A DNA stretch of 64,000 bases from Desmodesmus armatus (lineage: Eukaryota > Chlorophyta > Chlorophyceae > Sphaeropleales > Scenedesmaceae), in contig VIIQ02000151.1 in the NCBI GenBank assembly GCA_007449985.2, positions 1 to 64,000 of the forward strand, written 5' to 3'. The first letter of the stretch is position 1; every line of letters begins with the position of its first letter. Position numbers and translations under genes: made by a program. Positions 36,364-48,527 of the stretch are shown in pieces. The notes beneath the pieces are model-generated. The model saw only the letters and a program-made list of their open reading frames with translations. It made no database searches and had not been told where the DNA came from.

Positions 36364-38900
36364 CTTGACGATTGGACGAAGGGTGCTTCTGACTCAAACG
36401 ATAAAGACAATGCTGACACTGAACGAGCGTGCCTTTTCTTGAGTTTCGGTGTTCAAACTGCTGACGGTTGAACTGTTATTGCGCTTGATCTTCATGGCAT
36501 GGCTCTGCGTTGAGCATGCTGTGAGGGTTGCAGTTGGCAGTGCACGTTCAGTCTGTCTTTTACCGCCGGCAAGTTTGCAATCAACATGTACTTCCAGCAG
36601 TACTGCTGCTGCAGCTAGTACTGATGGCAGTGTGTACCGGTATTGTTGTAGTAAGATCGCAGAGGCTGAAGCTGCCGTGTCTGCCAACGAAAAGAAGTAC
36701 TTATGCATTAGTGATGCATATGCATGTGCAGCTGTGTATGTGAAAGAGGAGTGCGCTTTCAGGGGATATCAACCTGGCCTTTGGTTTCAGTCTGTTGCCA
36801 TTGTGTGGAGCTGCTGGCAAGCATACGCTTGCCATCATGCGTATGCTTGCTATCATGGCATGACCACCATCGGTTGCAACTGAACTGAACTGAAGCGGTG
36901 CTGATCAGCTGATTGGTCAAATGGTATCATATGATAGGGTGCATGGATGCTCATGTCTGCCTCTGAAGGATGTTACCAGTCAGACCAGTAAACAACGGCA
37001 CATCACACCTACAGCCTCCCTTCACAACAAGGCCCAGGGCCTCTGAAGGGCCCAGGCCCGCCCTACGGCCTGCCACACACCAGGCCTAGGGTAGGCTGAG
37101 GCAACTGAGGCCCTAACGTAAGGGTGACTCCTCCTCAATCGATCAAATGTTGTAGGATATGCAAAGGAGTCAGGAGTGGACAACACACGGATTGTTGAAT
37201 GCCGCCAAGAGAGAGGGCGGCATGGCCCAGCCCACCTCCCCGTGTTCACAACCTCCCCAACAGTATCAAGAGATGCAAGTCTGTATAAGCAGGACACATG
37301 TGTGTGTTGGCGGACTTCCTACACGTCACATGTACATGTGTGCATGGCGACTCTACACGTCACATGTACATGTGTGCATGGCGAGAGCAATGGCGCCCTC
37401 GGGGGGTACAACAGGTGGCTTGGCAGCAACCAGCCAAACACCAAGCCTCACAAATTGTGTGGGTTAGCAGCAAACAAGTGGCTAAGCAGCAATGACTGGC
37501 AGTTAAACACCCCCTCACACAGTGTACCAATCACCCCCCTCCTCACACAGTGTGTGGGTTGCTGTACAATCCATTTGACCAGCCAGTCATAGAGATCGAC
37601 TCCCTATGGGGGAAGTAGCACTCAAGATGACAGCACACGCTGTGCAATCTCCCCAAACCTCCTGCTGCAGCAGCAGTCAGCGCATTGCAGTGGGAGGGTG
37701 CTGTGCGTACAAGTTGAATGAGAAATGAAGGAATATGAGAAATGCCATTCAAGCCCCTAGACAAGCAGCCGCAGTCTGGCAGCCCCAATCATGCATGTTT
37801 GCTGCAGCCTCACTGAGTGGTCCCCTCAGCCCCAACCAACGGGTTACCGGTGATGGACAGCAAGATAACCTGCAGTTAACCAACCAGTGCCTGCCTGGGT
37901 TTTGTCCTGGTGGGCTCACTGGAGGCCATGCAGGGTGCTGCTGCTGCCGAGTGATGCCTAGTAGGGCTGTAAGATCATGCTGCCTACTATCTGCAGGCGC
38001 GCAGAGCAAATGGTGCTGCCAGTCAGACAACAGATCATGTTGCTGCACCACTACCATCAACATGCTCGGAATGCATGTGGCACCGCACTGTGCCACAGCG
38101 CTGCTGATCAGACAAGTACCAGCACTTGAACACCACTCTCAACAGACCTCAAAACACGCTGCCTGGCCAACAAGCCAGTTTAGTAGACCAAGCAGCAGCC
38201 ACAAAACACCCTGGCGCCAGTGCACTTGAAGCACACCTTGCTGTGAGCCCACTTGTAACCCAGGACAAACGTACAAGAACAAACTATCTATTATTGCATA
38301 TGCATACTGCCGATAGTACATGGCCAACTGCACACCCCACATGGCGTGCCGCGTACACAGTTGCTTCCAACAGGGCTGACCCACGAACTCAACTTGAGGC
38401 TCAGCACAGACGTGACCAACGGTGGCAGCCAGACGCGCAACAATCAGAAACTGCACCCATGCAGCCCCTTGAGCTGGCAGGCTGTCTCGGATGCCCACTT
38501 GGCCTTCCAGACCTGCGCACATCAGCACAACAACAATAAGTAGCAACACCTTGGTGCAGAAGACTCGCCTGCTGACCCTTCTGACATACAGCTGGAGCTG
38601 AGAAGCCAGTAGACTGCCCAGGCATTCATGTCTGCGTCCAACGGCACAGTAACAGTTACGCGATGCTGGCTGTTGCATTGCATGCTTAGCCCACCTTGTG
38701 GCTCCCTGATGACGATGGCCCTGTGGCGTCAACCTTCACCAGTGCACTCACGCACTGCCTCAGCAGTCGCGCCGCTTCTTCTTCTTCTTCTTCTGTCTCC
38801 ACAGGCCTGCCAGCACTGCGAACAAGGAAGGCAGTGCCAGGGTGGCAAAAGTGCAGCACGTAACATAGTGATCGTTCACACAAACATGACAGGAGGGAGG
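36364..38900. other. Gene-poor stretch with duplicated segment
   Basis: The 5' flank of the glycosyltransferase is at its left. 36645-36696 is the inverted copy of the block at about 12343-12395. Two 34-bp tandem units with TACACGTCACATGTACATGT lie at 37320-37385. The segment 36941-37807 is repeated at about 59930-60966. No coding gene is supported. Confidence 0.45.
36941..37807. repeat. Duplicated segment, copy 1
   Basis: Diverged match to about 59930-60966. It shares CACACCTACAGCCTCCCTTC, AGAGATGCAAGTC, and at the right end CCCCAATCATGCATGTTTGC followed by TGCAGC. No terminal inverted repeats were recognised. Confidence 0.65.
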
Positions 38901-40500
38901 TTGCACAAACTGTAGGACAGCTTCATGATGCATGCATGCACTCTGCATGCACTGCAGCTGCCACACACAGAGCACGGAGTGTTGTGCATGCTGCAGCAGT
39001 ATCATAACAAACAATCATGCCACACCATGTCTTGGCGACTCACCCAGGTCCATGGGGAACGCAAATGTGTCTGACTCCAGCAGCTGCGCCTCAGCAGCCT
39101 CAGCAGGTCAGCCCCCGCCGGGTGGTCTCCGAGTCAGCTGTGGGATCAAGGCTGCTGGCAGGGGTTTGTCGTGGGCAGCAGCAGCAGCAGCAGTTCCTAG
39201 AAGGCATGCAACGGAGGACGCCTTGACTGCTGCTGTAGCCACCTCGGCTGCATCAGCCACCTCGGCTGCTGCAGTGACGCCTGCTCCTGCCCCCGGGGAG
39301 CAAGGGCTGCAGGCGGCGGCTTTGGCTGCTTTGCACTCTGCGTATCATGGCAGCAGGTGACACAAGCACACATGTCGGCAACCCTGACCCCCTTGTATGA
39401 ATTTGCAAGGTTACAGCAACTGACCGGTCACCGGCGTGCCGGGTCAAACGCGAAGAAGGATGCCACCCGCAACACGTACAGTACAGGTGCTGGGGGCAAG
39501 GACGACACTGGTGACAGCAGCGTAGCCGCACACCTGCTAGCATGCTCTAGCAGGAAACAGTGCAAACCGCTGCTTCAGTTGTTGACGGCATGATGCTTGC
39601 TCAAGGCAACCTGCTGCTGTTTGGCCAGGCAGGTCAACACCCTAGGGCTGCCTAAGGCCATGCTGTGCTGGTAAGTACTTTCACCAACCAAAAAGCGGCT
39701 TGTCTCAGCCAGCTGGTCGAACCCACTCCTCACCTGCTAGTCCCCAATGTCGCTGTGTTGGAGGTGCCTGGGTGGAAGGGCTCGTGATCATCGCAAGGCA
39801 ACCCACTGGCTTGAGCCATCATTTGTGAATGCAGACTCTCGATGAAGGCCCGTGGAGGAAGAATGCCGGGTTGGTAACTGTCAAGATGCACAGGGGTGAT
39901 CTGCTGGGGATGATCTGCTGAGGTGCGCAAAGACTGCTCAAGCAGTGCTCGACCACTGGGCAGCCGCAAGACATACCATCAATAAAGCTTCGGCGAAGTA
40001 GCTCGGTGGAGTCGCTTGAGAACCCTGTGCAGGCCATTGTGTGCCCAACTGCCCCAATGCCTGTTGAACAGCAAACCAACCCTGCTGACACACGACGAGC
40101 ACGCTTGATGACTCCTGGCAGAACATACGATGTACATTTGACCATTTGCGGGGTGATTCGAGTAGCGAATTGCGTCCTTGGTATGAGCTGGCGATGCGTT
40201 TTGCGGCTGGTGATCTGGTGGCTGCTGGTCACTATCAAGCAGCACGTGGTGGATAGAATGCGTCCTATGTTGTGTGCAGTGCTTGTCATGTTGTCGGAAA
40301 CGGCTTGAAGCCAGTAGTTATTGCCCCACAACAGCTGTCAACCAACCCTTTCAAACCAGCTGCAACAGTTGGGCTCCTGAAGCCTTTGTCAGACAGCACT
40401 CAACTCAGCTGGCACTTATGGATGCACAGCAGACTGTGTCAAACGTTGTGCGAAGGCTTTGGGCTGGCATAGATGAGAACATTGTGCCGCACACGAGTGT
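38901..40500. other. Region of uncertain coding content
   Basis: Several plus-strand frames of 80-140 codons occur (38932-39360, 39357-39593, 40006-40308, 40274-40597). They have Ala-rich composition at first and a CSACH motif later. Possible GT and AG splice sites exist (for example GCAGCAG followed by GTGACA near 39356), but I cannot assemble a convincing protein or name a family. It may be a degraded gene or transposase. Confidence 0.25.
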
Positions 40501-40935
40501 GCAGTGCTGGCCCAGCCCCAGTGGGGCTAGCCATCGTGCACGTGCATGCTGGTACAGTGGGTGCAGCGTGTACGCTCCTCAGCAGCAGCTGTGGTGATGC
40601 TTGTTCCCACCCCAGCAAGGTTGTTGGGTCGCATGCGTGGCAGTTGGGCGGTTTGGGGTGTTGGGCTGTTGGTGCAGGGAGGTTGGAGAACGGGATGTTA
40701 CGATCAAGCAATTCATCTTGCTGTTGGCGCAGCATAACGGGCGGAGTGTGCAGTGCTGGGGCAAGCCTTTGTGCATGTGGTACAGTGTGTATTCTCCTGC
40801 TTGGGCAACAGCCCTGTTGCAATAGCTAGTTGTGGTTTTGCCTGCGCCTTCCCCAGCAGGCTGGTTGGGCCGCATGCGCGGCAGTTGGGCTGCTGGCCCC
40901 ATATACTCTTGGCCTATGCGGGTTGGGGTTCACGA
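40499..40935. repeat. Diverged tandem duplication, about 248-bp period
   Basis: GTGCAGTGCTGG and the later TTGGGTCGCATGCGTGGCAG block recur at 40499-40660 and 40748-40900. The rest of the unit is diverged. Confidence 0.6.
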
Positions 40936-42675
40936 GGTTGTCATCCAGCAGCGCCTTGCTATTGGTTTCAGCAGTGTACTAGTACTAAAGCAGCACACTG
41001 GCTAGTGTGCAGCGCTGCGGCACGTCACCAAGCATCACCCTGCGCTCATGCTGGGGAATGATGCACAACAAGCTCGTCAGCAAGCTTGTTGTGCGGCAGC
41101 GGTTACAGTACGGGGCATTGCATGTGCATGGAGGTGTTCATGAGCCTTGTATGGTATCCACCGGCTCCAGAAGGTGGAAGTGCTCCAGTAGGCAACATAA
41201 CTGTGTCTAACATTGAGGTTGTGCATGCCATGGGTTGTGCGCACTGACTGTGCAACCCTCACAACATCAGGCATGAGAAACCCAGACTACTAGAGCCTAC
41301 AACAGCACAGCACAGCTTACCCAAACCTTATCAACAGCCACAGCTGCAGCCAGCACAGCACAGCTTACCCAAACCCAGCACAGGTTAATTGTCCCAGCCG
41401 CCCGTAACAGTTTACCTACTGCTAGGTCCAGTAACTGTCCAGTAAAGCCCCCCACACCAGTTTATCTGCCAGTAATGGTCAGGTTAAGTACCCCTTTGGT
41501 TGGTAGGGGGGGGGGGGGGCGGCAGGGGAAACAGGGCAAGTGCAGTCCTCATCTAGCCCCAGCATTTGACTAACTGAGCCGTGATCTTCCAAGGTGTTTC
41601 ACAGTCTGTATGTTGCAAGAGAAGGCAGGCCATAACACATGTCATTGTACATGTCGTTCCCTTACCCACTCGCATACACCCATGCCCCCCCCCCCTACCT
41701 CTCCTTTTCCGTCTCCTCTGAGGTGGGCTGCTGAGTGGGGAGTCTGGTGGTGAAATGTATGACCGCATCACTGACGGCTGCAAAGGTCTGAGGGTCTGCG
41801 CTTCAGCCCCCCCCCCCCCCCCTCGCCCCCACCAACCTCTGCCAGAAGGCTCCCCAGGCTCTCTAATGCGAGTGTTGTGCTGACGGGTATGACCGCATCA
41901 CTGTTGTTTGGCTGTCTGCCACCCCATCGAGTGGGTACATGACTTGAACATTTTCGCCCCCCCCCCTTCAAACTGCACCCCCTTAAGGTTCCCCAATGGC
42001 TTTGGTGCTGACGTGATTGACCGCATCACAGTGTTCCTGGACCACCTGGTGCGGTACCGTGTGATGGTGTGGGAGTTCACCGGGGAATTGGTCTTGGTGT
42101 ATGCATCAATTGGCTTGGCATCAGCGCCCCCAAAGGTGGAAGGGCATCAACCTACTGGTGAAGGTTGTCAACACTATTGCACAAATGTGCAATCACTACC
42201 CTGCAAACATGGCGTTACAATTATTGCAAACATGACATTGTGGGCCCGTCAAACAATACGCATGCCACATGCCGTGCTCTGCCAAAGCTAGGTGCCATGA
42301 GATATTAATCAATTTTACACATGTTGCTATGAAGCTCAAGAGCTCATGCCAGCCATATGAGTGATCACTGATATCACGGTGGTGGCAGACAAAACCAAAG
42401 AGAACCAATACCAAATCAACTCAGAGAGTGGTTGACTCTTTCAATATACGCAAACCCAATCAACGCCTTGCCTACTGTACGGCCAAGTGATACTGAGTCC
42501 GGACAATGCAGCGTCGCCCGCACTTGAACGACATCTGTCAAGGGGTACCAATGACAGTCGATGCAGTTGCTTGTGGTAGTGCCAATCAAAAGCGGCTGCT
42601 CCCATGCTGAACGAACAAGCAAATGCTACCAAAAGCATGTCATTTGTTCAGAATCCGGTTGCATACCCTCCACTA
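40936..42675. other. Gene-free stretch downstream of the first transporter-LicD gene
   Basis: Contains poly-G/poly-C runs at 41508-41520, 41683-41695, 41808-41822 and 41960-41969. GACCGCATCAC recurs three times (41761-42030). An ACAGCACAGCTTACCCAAAC pair lies at 41300-41370. No gene seen. Confidence 0.4.
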
Positions 42676-44505
42676 CTAGGGAAGTAGCCAAATGAGGCTA
42701 TCGGTGGGGTATCCTGGTGGTTTTCTGGGGCACCGATCCAGCCGTTGTTGGTACGGCACATCACCCCACGCAGTGACTGACAGCTTCTGCAACAGCGCTT
42801 GCCTCACCAACGGCTCATCCAATGTGTATGCTGAAGTCCCGTGATACCCCATGTCAGGTATGCGCCAATCAGGTCCGTAGGTTGCTTCCAGCTGCCTGTG
42901 GAGCGGGGAGCAAACAATGTCATAGTGAGCTAATACAAAGTTTGCTAGTGCTTGGCGCTCCAGAAAGGCTCTACCGTCGCCGTTGTTGCAACACTTGTGC
43001 TCAGCATGTATGACAAAACTTACTAAGCGGCCTCAAGGCATTGTGCATGTGGTGTGTATGCCCACATGTCAGTTGAGTGATGCAAGACGGACCACACCAC
43101 TGGGCTTGAAGCATGCAGCACCATCCAAATTTGCAACTCACGCTTCAATATTCTTGGCCATAGGGAAGAGTTGGCCGCCGATGTTGGCCGTCCTTGAGCC
43201 AGGCCGCACCCACAACGGCTCTGCGGCTTCAAGGGCGCAATACTTCCTTGTTCTGCGCGGCTGAGCTGGCACCTGCCACGGCTCCTGGCTGGATGTCGCC
43301 CACAACTTGCGCGTTTTGCGAGAGCTTGGGAGGTGGTTGCATGCGCTTGAGATGCCGTCATACGGTGGTGTGTGATTGTCCCACGGCACTGACAAGACGT
43401 CTGTGATGTTGAGCCCTGCTGACACTGTGCAAGAAATGACTTCATCCACCACTGGCCAAATGAGCCACGCATCCATCCACCCCAAGTACGGTAGCCCTCC
43501 CCGCTCGCGCCACTCGGCATCAGTTTCTGTGTGGACCATCAACGCCTGGAATTCAGGTGCGGGGTGGTGTGCATGAGGGCATAACTTCCAAACACGGCGG
43601 CCCGCATGTAGCCAAAAAGTGTAGCCGTAACGCCAAAGTTCTTGTCGGGTGGCATTCAGCTCCAAGAACTGCACGGCAAGTGGGGTGAGACCAATGTCCA
43701 AGTCTTCCGTATGAGGCAGTATCGTCTTGTCGCGCACTGCACCTAGCGACGTCCCGTACAGCACCAGCCACTCATCCTGAAGGCACTTCTGCGTCATGAA
43801 GGCGTCAAAGAATTTCAGCATTTTGAAGTTGATGAAGGCGCAACAAGTTGGGTCGTGCAAGTCACATGTCTTTTGGCGCTTGCACTTGAGGATTGGGCAT
43901 CCGATCTGCTGCATGCTGACCCCTGCTGTGAGGCATGTGGGATCGTAAGGCGGCGACCAATGCATCGGCGCATTTGTCTGCGCACCCAACTCGCCGTAGA
44001 TAGCCAGAACAGCTTCTGTGAGTTGTGGTGAAGCTGCCGTGTTGTTGGCATGGCCGGCAGCTGCTGCGTCAGCATTTGACAAGCCCATAACTTGCACTAC
44101 TGCCCTGATGGGGGTTGCGTGTGTGGTGGAGCTGCTGCCGGTCCCTGTGTTGCTCATGGCCAGCATCACGAAAAGGATACCAAGAATGGCCACCGCTTTC
44201 CACACCATCCTCAGCAACTTCGTCACCGGCCCCCGCTTTGAAGTGTTGCACCGCTCACGCGCTTGCTGGGTGCCACAAGGTGCACTTGTTGCATGGCTTG
44301 AGGATGCATAGCATCCGCTGGCATCAAGCGTTTGATGCAGCATCAGGGCTGCTACTGCAGACAGTAGGCATCCCAGATACATGATGGCGCTTGAAGTGCC
44401 TGATACTTCTCCCAATGCTGCATCACCCATAACTGCGGCTGGCAAGGTGCTGCAAGAGAGCACTGTTGCCGTAAGCGTTGCTCCATGACGTTGTAGGCTT
44501 TCTCC
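42676..44505 (-). other. LicD half of paralogue 1 (exons 3-4)
   Basis: Exon 3 is 1364 bases, exon 4 is 220. The splice joins AAT ATT GAA GC to G CAG CTG, giving NIEAQLEATYGPDWR. The acidic DLDIG of the LicD signature and a Cys-rich region (CKRQKTCDLHDPTCC) just before it are kept. The protein ends SLIWLLP followed by TAG. Confidence 0.82.
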
Positions 44506-46201
44506 CTGCACACAGCATCACAAGCATGCATCACATGTGGTGCTTGACTTTCACCGCCGTTTGATGGGGACCACCGTTGAACAAGGCTGGCTGGCTAAGG
44601 CTGCTGGCGCGGCAAGAATCAAATGCAGTCACGCAACCTGAAAAAACCTGCCCGCTTGCGGGGCGCAACCAACATGGTGTGCAACACATGGCCCCAAGTA
44701 GCAGCCCCAACACCATCATTTGTGGCATGCTGCACACAAGGCAAGCAACAAAATCAAGCAGAAGTAGCAGCACAAGCTGAAGAAGAGTTCAATACACAAA
44801 GTACGGTTGCTATGACGTACCGTGGCAAGGCCGCATGCGGCAAGCAACAGAACCAACAACCACTGGATGGGTGGAATGCTCCATTGCACCACTCCAGCTC
44901 CTTCGTACAAACCGACACATCCATTGAGCAGCATGCCAAGCACGTAGAGCAGGATGCTATGAGGCAGCCCGGTGTGACTCCAGCTGCCACAGTGACTGCT
45001 GCCAACAGCATTCCTGCTGCTGCTGCTGCTGCTGTTGCCGCTGCTGTTGTTGTTGTTGCTGCTGCTAGCAACACATCCGCCGTTGCACTTGCTGTGCGTA
45101 GTGGTGGCCTTGCAGCAATGGAAAACATAAATCGCTTCTCTGCCACTTGAGGGAGCTTGATTCAGAAGCGACAGAGCTCCAGCTGCTGCTGCAGACAACA
45201 CCGCTGCTGCTGTCATGCAAAGAAGGTCAGATGACCAACTGCCACTGCTGCTTCCACTCCCGCCGCTGCCGCTGCTGCTGCTGCGACCGGTGTTTGGCAC
45301 CTGCACTGGTGCACTGGGCAGATTGTATCTGACTGCCCGGCTTACTGCGTAGTGTTGCTGCACTGCAAACTGTCCTAGAAGCACTGATCCCAGTATCACT
45401 GCAAGGCTGGCTGTAGCCTTCGCATTGCGCCGGTCACTAGTGACCGCCAGTGCATGCAAGCCCGTGGCCGCGGCCTTGAGGTTGGACAACAATGCATAGC
45501 TGTGCACTGGCAGGTGGTTCAGGAGGTGGAAGGTCAGGCTGCACAGCAAGAAGGCGGTTGCGATCAGCAAGGCATCATGTTTCGGCAAAGGGAGGGAAAT
45601 CTGGACGGGCTGGTTTTCAGTACAAATTGATAGCTATAGCCTTGGCAGAGCAATGTGCATTCGGTGCATCAATGTTGCTGTTGGTCGCATTAGCAGGACG
45701 TTGTCCATTACTAGAATGCAGCCGCATGCTTTCAACAGATGCAGCCAAACAACAGAAGATAGCAGACAGAGAGAGCCCAGCGTATGCAAGATAAAACCTC
45801 ATTGAAGCGTTTCTTTTTCGTAAGCCATTTAACACCTACTTGTTTGTGACGCTGTAGCACAGGGCTGCTGATGCAAGCAGTGCCAGTGCCCTCCCAACAG
45901 CAGAAGTGCCAGAGCTGGCAGTCAAACAGCTCCATAGCTGTGAGCGGTATGTGCTTGGTTGTTTGTATCGGACGTTTGAACCTTGACAAGAAGGACATCT
46001 ACGGTGCACACATATGCAAATCGCCACCAGTAGCTGCACTGCTTCGGACAGAAACAGTAGCTGAAACGGCTTAACTTTTTCTTTCTCCGATGACTGCGTA
46101 TACTTGAGTTGAAATGCAATTGAAAGAGGCAGCAACGTCTGTAAGCAGCATAGCAGGCACAGAATGGACACTGAGCAATTCAGTGATGAAGCTCGCAACA
46201 T
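42676..46201 (-). CDS. Nucleotide-sugar transporter fused to LicD-like transferase, paralogue 1
   Basis: I resolve four exons: 46201-45840, 45538-44821, 44505-43142 and 42895-42676 (introns GTAGGT...CAG, GTACGT...CAG and GTGAGT...CAG). They join in frame to 888 codons including stop. Residues 1-400 form about ten membrane segments of the nucleotide-sugar transporter type: PFQLLFLSEAVQLLVAICIC, then across the first splice TNNLTFHLLNHLPVHSYALL, and SNLKAAATG. An added hydrophobic segment (VWKAVAILGILFVMLAM) follows. The C-terminal half is LicD/fukutin-like with LYGTSLGAVRDKTILPHTED and DLDIG, and ends in LEATYGPDWR. Such domains transfer phospho-sugar or phosphocholine groups. The same exon plan occurs in paralogue 2, which supports the model. 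Substrate is unknown; location is probably Golgi or ER membrane. Confidence 0.85.
44821..46201 (-). other. Transporter half of paralogue 1 (exons 1-2)
   Basis: Exon 1 is 362 bases and ends after two bases of a codon. Exon 2 is 718 bases and starts with the one missing base. The junction recreates the transporter-family motif CYSVTNNLTF. Between later membrane segments lie Ser/Gly- and Asn/Ser-rich insertions, which differ in length between paralogues. Confidence 0.8.
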
Positions 46202-46548
46202 ACTGCAGAGGCCTTCGGAGCTCGACAGAGGCCTTCAGATATGTTGAATGGTTAACATGTAATATTTTGCAAAGTTTGGTTTGATTCACACAACACGGGA
46301 TCCGGTTTCTTGAGGGTTTTGCTGCATGCATGCATATGTGAAAGCCTGGAGGTCTACGCTCTTTGGCGCTGTTGTTGGACACGTACACGCCTCATGCCAG
46401 TGATCTTTGGTACAGTTTGTAGGCCTGCAGTGTCAAGGGACAACATGCCTCTGAGGCTGCTCTGGTACAGCCTGCAGTACTGTACAACCTGCACACGGCT
46501 GTACTGCACAGCCTGCTGTACATATGTACATGCATGTACACCTGGTGT
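46202..46548. promoter_or_regulatory. 5' flank of paralogue 1, cut by element D
   Basis: This stretch matches the flank of paralogue 2 (about 57927-58225) in patches, for example around ACACAACA, TCCGG and the GTGTCA...CAACATGCCTC block. The match stops at TGTACACCT, where element D begins. No clear TATA box was placed. Confidence 0.5.
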
Positions 46549-47107
46549 AGCGCGGACGCGGGGGCGGCACGGGGGACGGCGAGTGGGGCCGGGCCTGACG
46601 GGGGTGAATGCTGTGCCCAGCCGGTGCTGGCTTGGCAGTGGGTGCGGGGATGCAACTGGATGTAGCGGAGTGGGGACAGCGACCGACGGCAGGGCTCAGG
46701 GCCGCAGGCGCTGCAGTTGCAGGCTCGCTGTCACGGAGGGCTGTCGGGGTCGGACGTGCCTCGCGACGGGTGTGGGGTCACTGCGGCTGCTGTAGCAGAC
46801 GTAGAGACTCTCCTCAACAGGTATCACATAGCCCAGGGATGATCGAAGGCCAAGAGTGCACAGGCAAGCACTCTGATGTCCACAATTGTAAACAGTCACC
46901 ACTCAAAGCTCGAGGCAGCCGCTGTATAAGGCGGGGAAGGGGTGAAAGGGCAAAAGGCTGCACCGGAGGTTGGGCTCACAAGGACGGGTGATCCCTCACT
47001 GCACTGCTGTCGTGCCAGGGGGTGGGGGTTGCGGCACAAGGGATGATATCCCTCACTGTACTGCTGCTGTGCCAGGGGGTTGGTACCCCTGTGTACTGCT
47101 GTAGTGC
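46549..47107 (-). repeat. 3' LTR of element D
   Basis: Matches 50395-50962. It contains a TATA-like CTTATACAGC on the minus strand at 46921-46930 pointing toward paralogue 1. Ends are set by the limits of similarity. Confidence 0.8.
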
Positions 47108-47402
47108 CTTGTAGTCGTCTTGCTTGTGGTATTGACTCGGCCCAAATGTCTGTCCTGTCGGTCAAACCTCCATCAGTCATCATTGTGTACCGACCAAGTC
47201 GTCCAGTGGTCGTTGTCCAGGACAAACCCATCAAACGCCCAAAGCTGTAGCAAAACCGTTTGTCTTGTCGCCATTCCCACATCCATCCTTGATCTGGTCG
47301 ATCAAAATGCATAGCCAGGAGCCTCACCTGTACATTCGCGATGTTGACCTTCGCTTTTGCTTTCTAATCTGGAGATGAAAGCACAGTTGAGAAGCCCCAG
47401 GT
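47108..47402 (-). other. Tail of element D interior
   Basis: A minus-strand frame (46896-47327) reads HFDRPDQGWMWEWRQDKRF before entering the LTR. This may be the end of the polyprotein after a frame break. No domain is recognised and no polypurine tract was identified. Confidence 0.4.
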
Positions 47403-48527
47403 TCAATGTTGTTGCCCAGTGGGAGCAGCAGCTGCTGCATCAGAATTTGGTGCCCGCCAGTGGCTTGCCACCCTCCTGGTCTTGCATGTTGTCTCTGCGA
47501 TGTCAGGTCGGGTATTGAAATAGCCAGGGTAGCTGACCAGCTCGCAGGGTCCTTCCATGTCCACTTGTTTGGCCATCTTGCTCTTTGAGTTGATGTGCAA
47601 CAGCACTTGCGCGCCAGTCGGCATGTAGGCTTCTGCACCCAGGGGCAGGTGTCGGTTCCTGCTGTCCTTTCCAACTTCCCTCAGTTCGTTGTCCTGACGG
47701 TGTGTGACCACGCTGTCTTGCCTTGCAGCCCATTCATGCAGCCGGCGTTCTGTCCAAGGGTCCAGTCCTGATGCGGCGTGTGGTGGGCCTGCAGTAGGCA
47801 CTGCCTCCTGGTCTGGCTCCATGTCATTCTTGTCAGGTGGGACTGCCTGTACTGGTATCCCACTGTCCGCTTTCTCGTTGCTGGCCAGCCGACGCCTGCG
47901 CGTAGCCCTCTGGAATGCATGTGCTTTACTTGCCGGTGAATACCAGGTGTCCACTCTCTTGGTGCCATGCTTCACAGACTTCTTTCGCACCTCCTCATCA
48001 TCAGGTAGCGGCTTCACATTGTAGGCACCTTCTGTGAGATGAGCCAAAGTTGCTGTGTCCTCCCATGTCGCCAGCAGTGGTGTTGCTGCTGTCATCTGAA
48101 TGTCTTTCACTGCCGTGTCCTTTTTGGTTGCTGGTTTCCACAGGTCTGGCAAGGGCATGGTGCCAGCCAGCTGGGAGCTGCTGGCAGTAGGACTAGGAGG
48201 CAGTAGCAAGGGTGAGTTGCTCAGGCTCAGGCTGCTGGCAGGCAGGGTTGCTGCCTTTGGCTGCGGGGGTGCCGGGGCACACAAAACACACAGCCAAATC
48301 CCTTCAGATATGTCCCCTAGCCCCACACGATGTGGGTGGAAGCTCTCCCCACAGCCATCACATAGCATCAATATCTCACTTGGGGGGCTTCCACATAACA
48401 CACAGCATCGACCTTCCGTGCATGATTCCTCTGTAGGGGGCTCTTTTAGCATCATGCCCTCGTCTTGGAAGCGTGGAGCGTCTGTCAGCCTGCCCTTGTC
48501 TCCAGTGTCCACAGGGTATTGTTCCAT
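47403..48527 (-). CDS. Element D Pol remnant with degenerate PHD finger
   Basis: A 374-codon frame. Residues about 41-87 are PHD-like: CVLC, LCDGC, then SFHPHRVGL where the usual second-site Cys is replaced by Arg, then WLCVLC. One zinc ligand therefore seems lost. TWEDTATLAHLTEGAYNV, the sequence preceding integrase in element A, follows. The integrase catalytic core is missing: the frame goes on through a Lys/Arg-rich linker to an integrase-tail-like end (GPCELVSYPGYF, RRVASHWRAP). Confidence 0.72.
   Translation of the reverse strand: MEQYPVDTGDKGRLTDAPRFQDEGMMLKEPPTEESCTEGRCCVLCGSPPSEILMLCDGCGESFHPHRVGLGDISEGIWLCVLCAPAPPQPKAATLPASSLSLSNSPLLLPPSPTASSSQLAGTMPLPDLWKPATKKDTAVKDIQMTAATPLLATWEDTATLAHLTEGAYNVKPLPDDEEVRKKSVKHGTKRVDTWYSPASKAHAFQRATRRRRLASNEKADSGIPVQAVPPDKNDMEPDQEAVPTAGPPHAASGLDPWTERRLHEWAARQDSVVTHRQDNELREVGKDSRNRHLPLGAEAYMPTGAQVLLHINSKSKMAKQVDMEGPCELVSYPGYFNTRPDIAETTCKTRRVASHWRAPNSDAAAAAPTGQQH

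Noticed and set aside
39819..40331. 170-codon minus-strand frame as a gene
   Set aside because: No domain, no conserved pattern, and the opposite strand is equally open. Left as uncertain.
43138..44511. LicD as a stand-alone gene starting at the ATG-like codon in this frame
   Set aside because: An acceptor site lies at its start (TGTGCAG) and the transporter exon upstream ends with a donor in matching phase in both paralogues. The fusion model is preferred, pending cDNA.
45538..45588. Start of transporter exon 2 at the open-frame beginning (45588)
   Set aside because: No acceptor there gives the right phase. The acceptor CTGTGCAG at 45539 joins in frame and restores the NNLTF motif in both paralogues.
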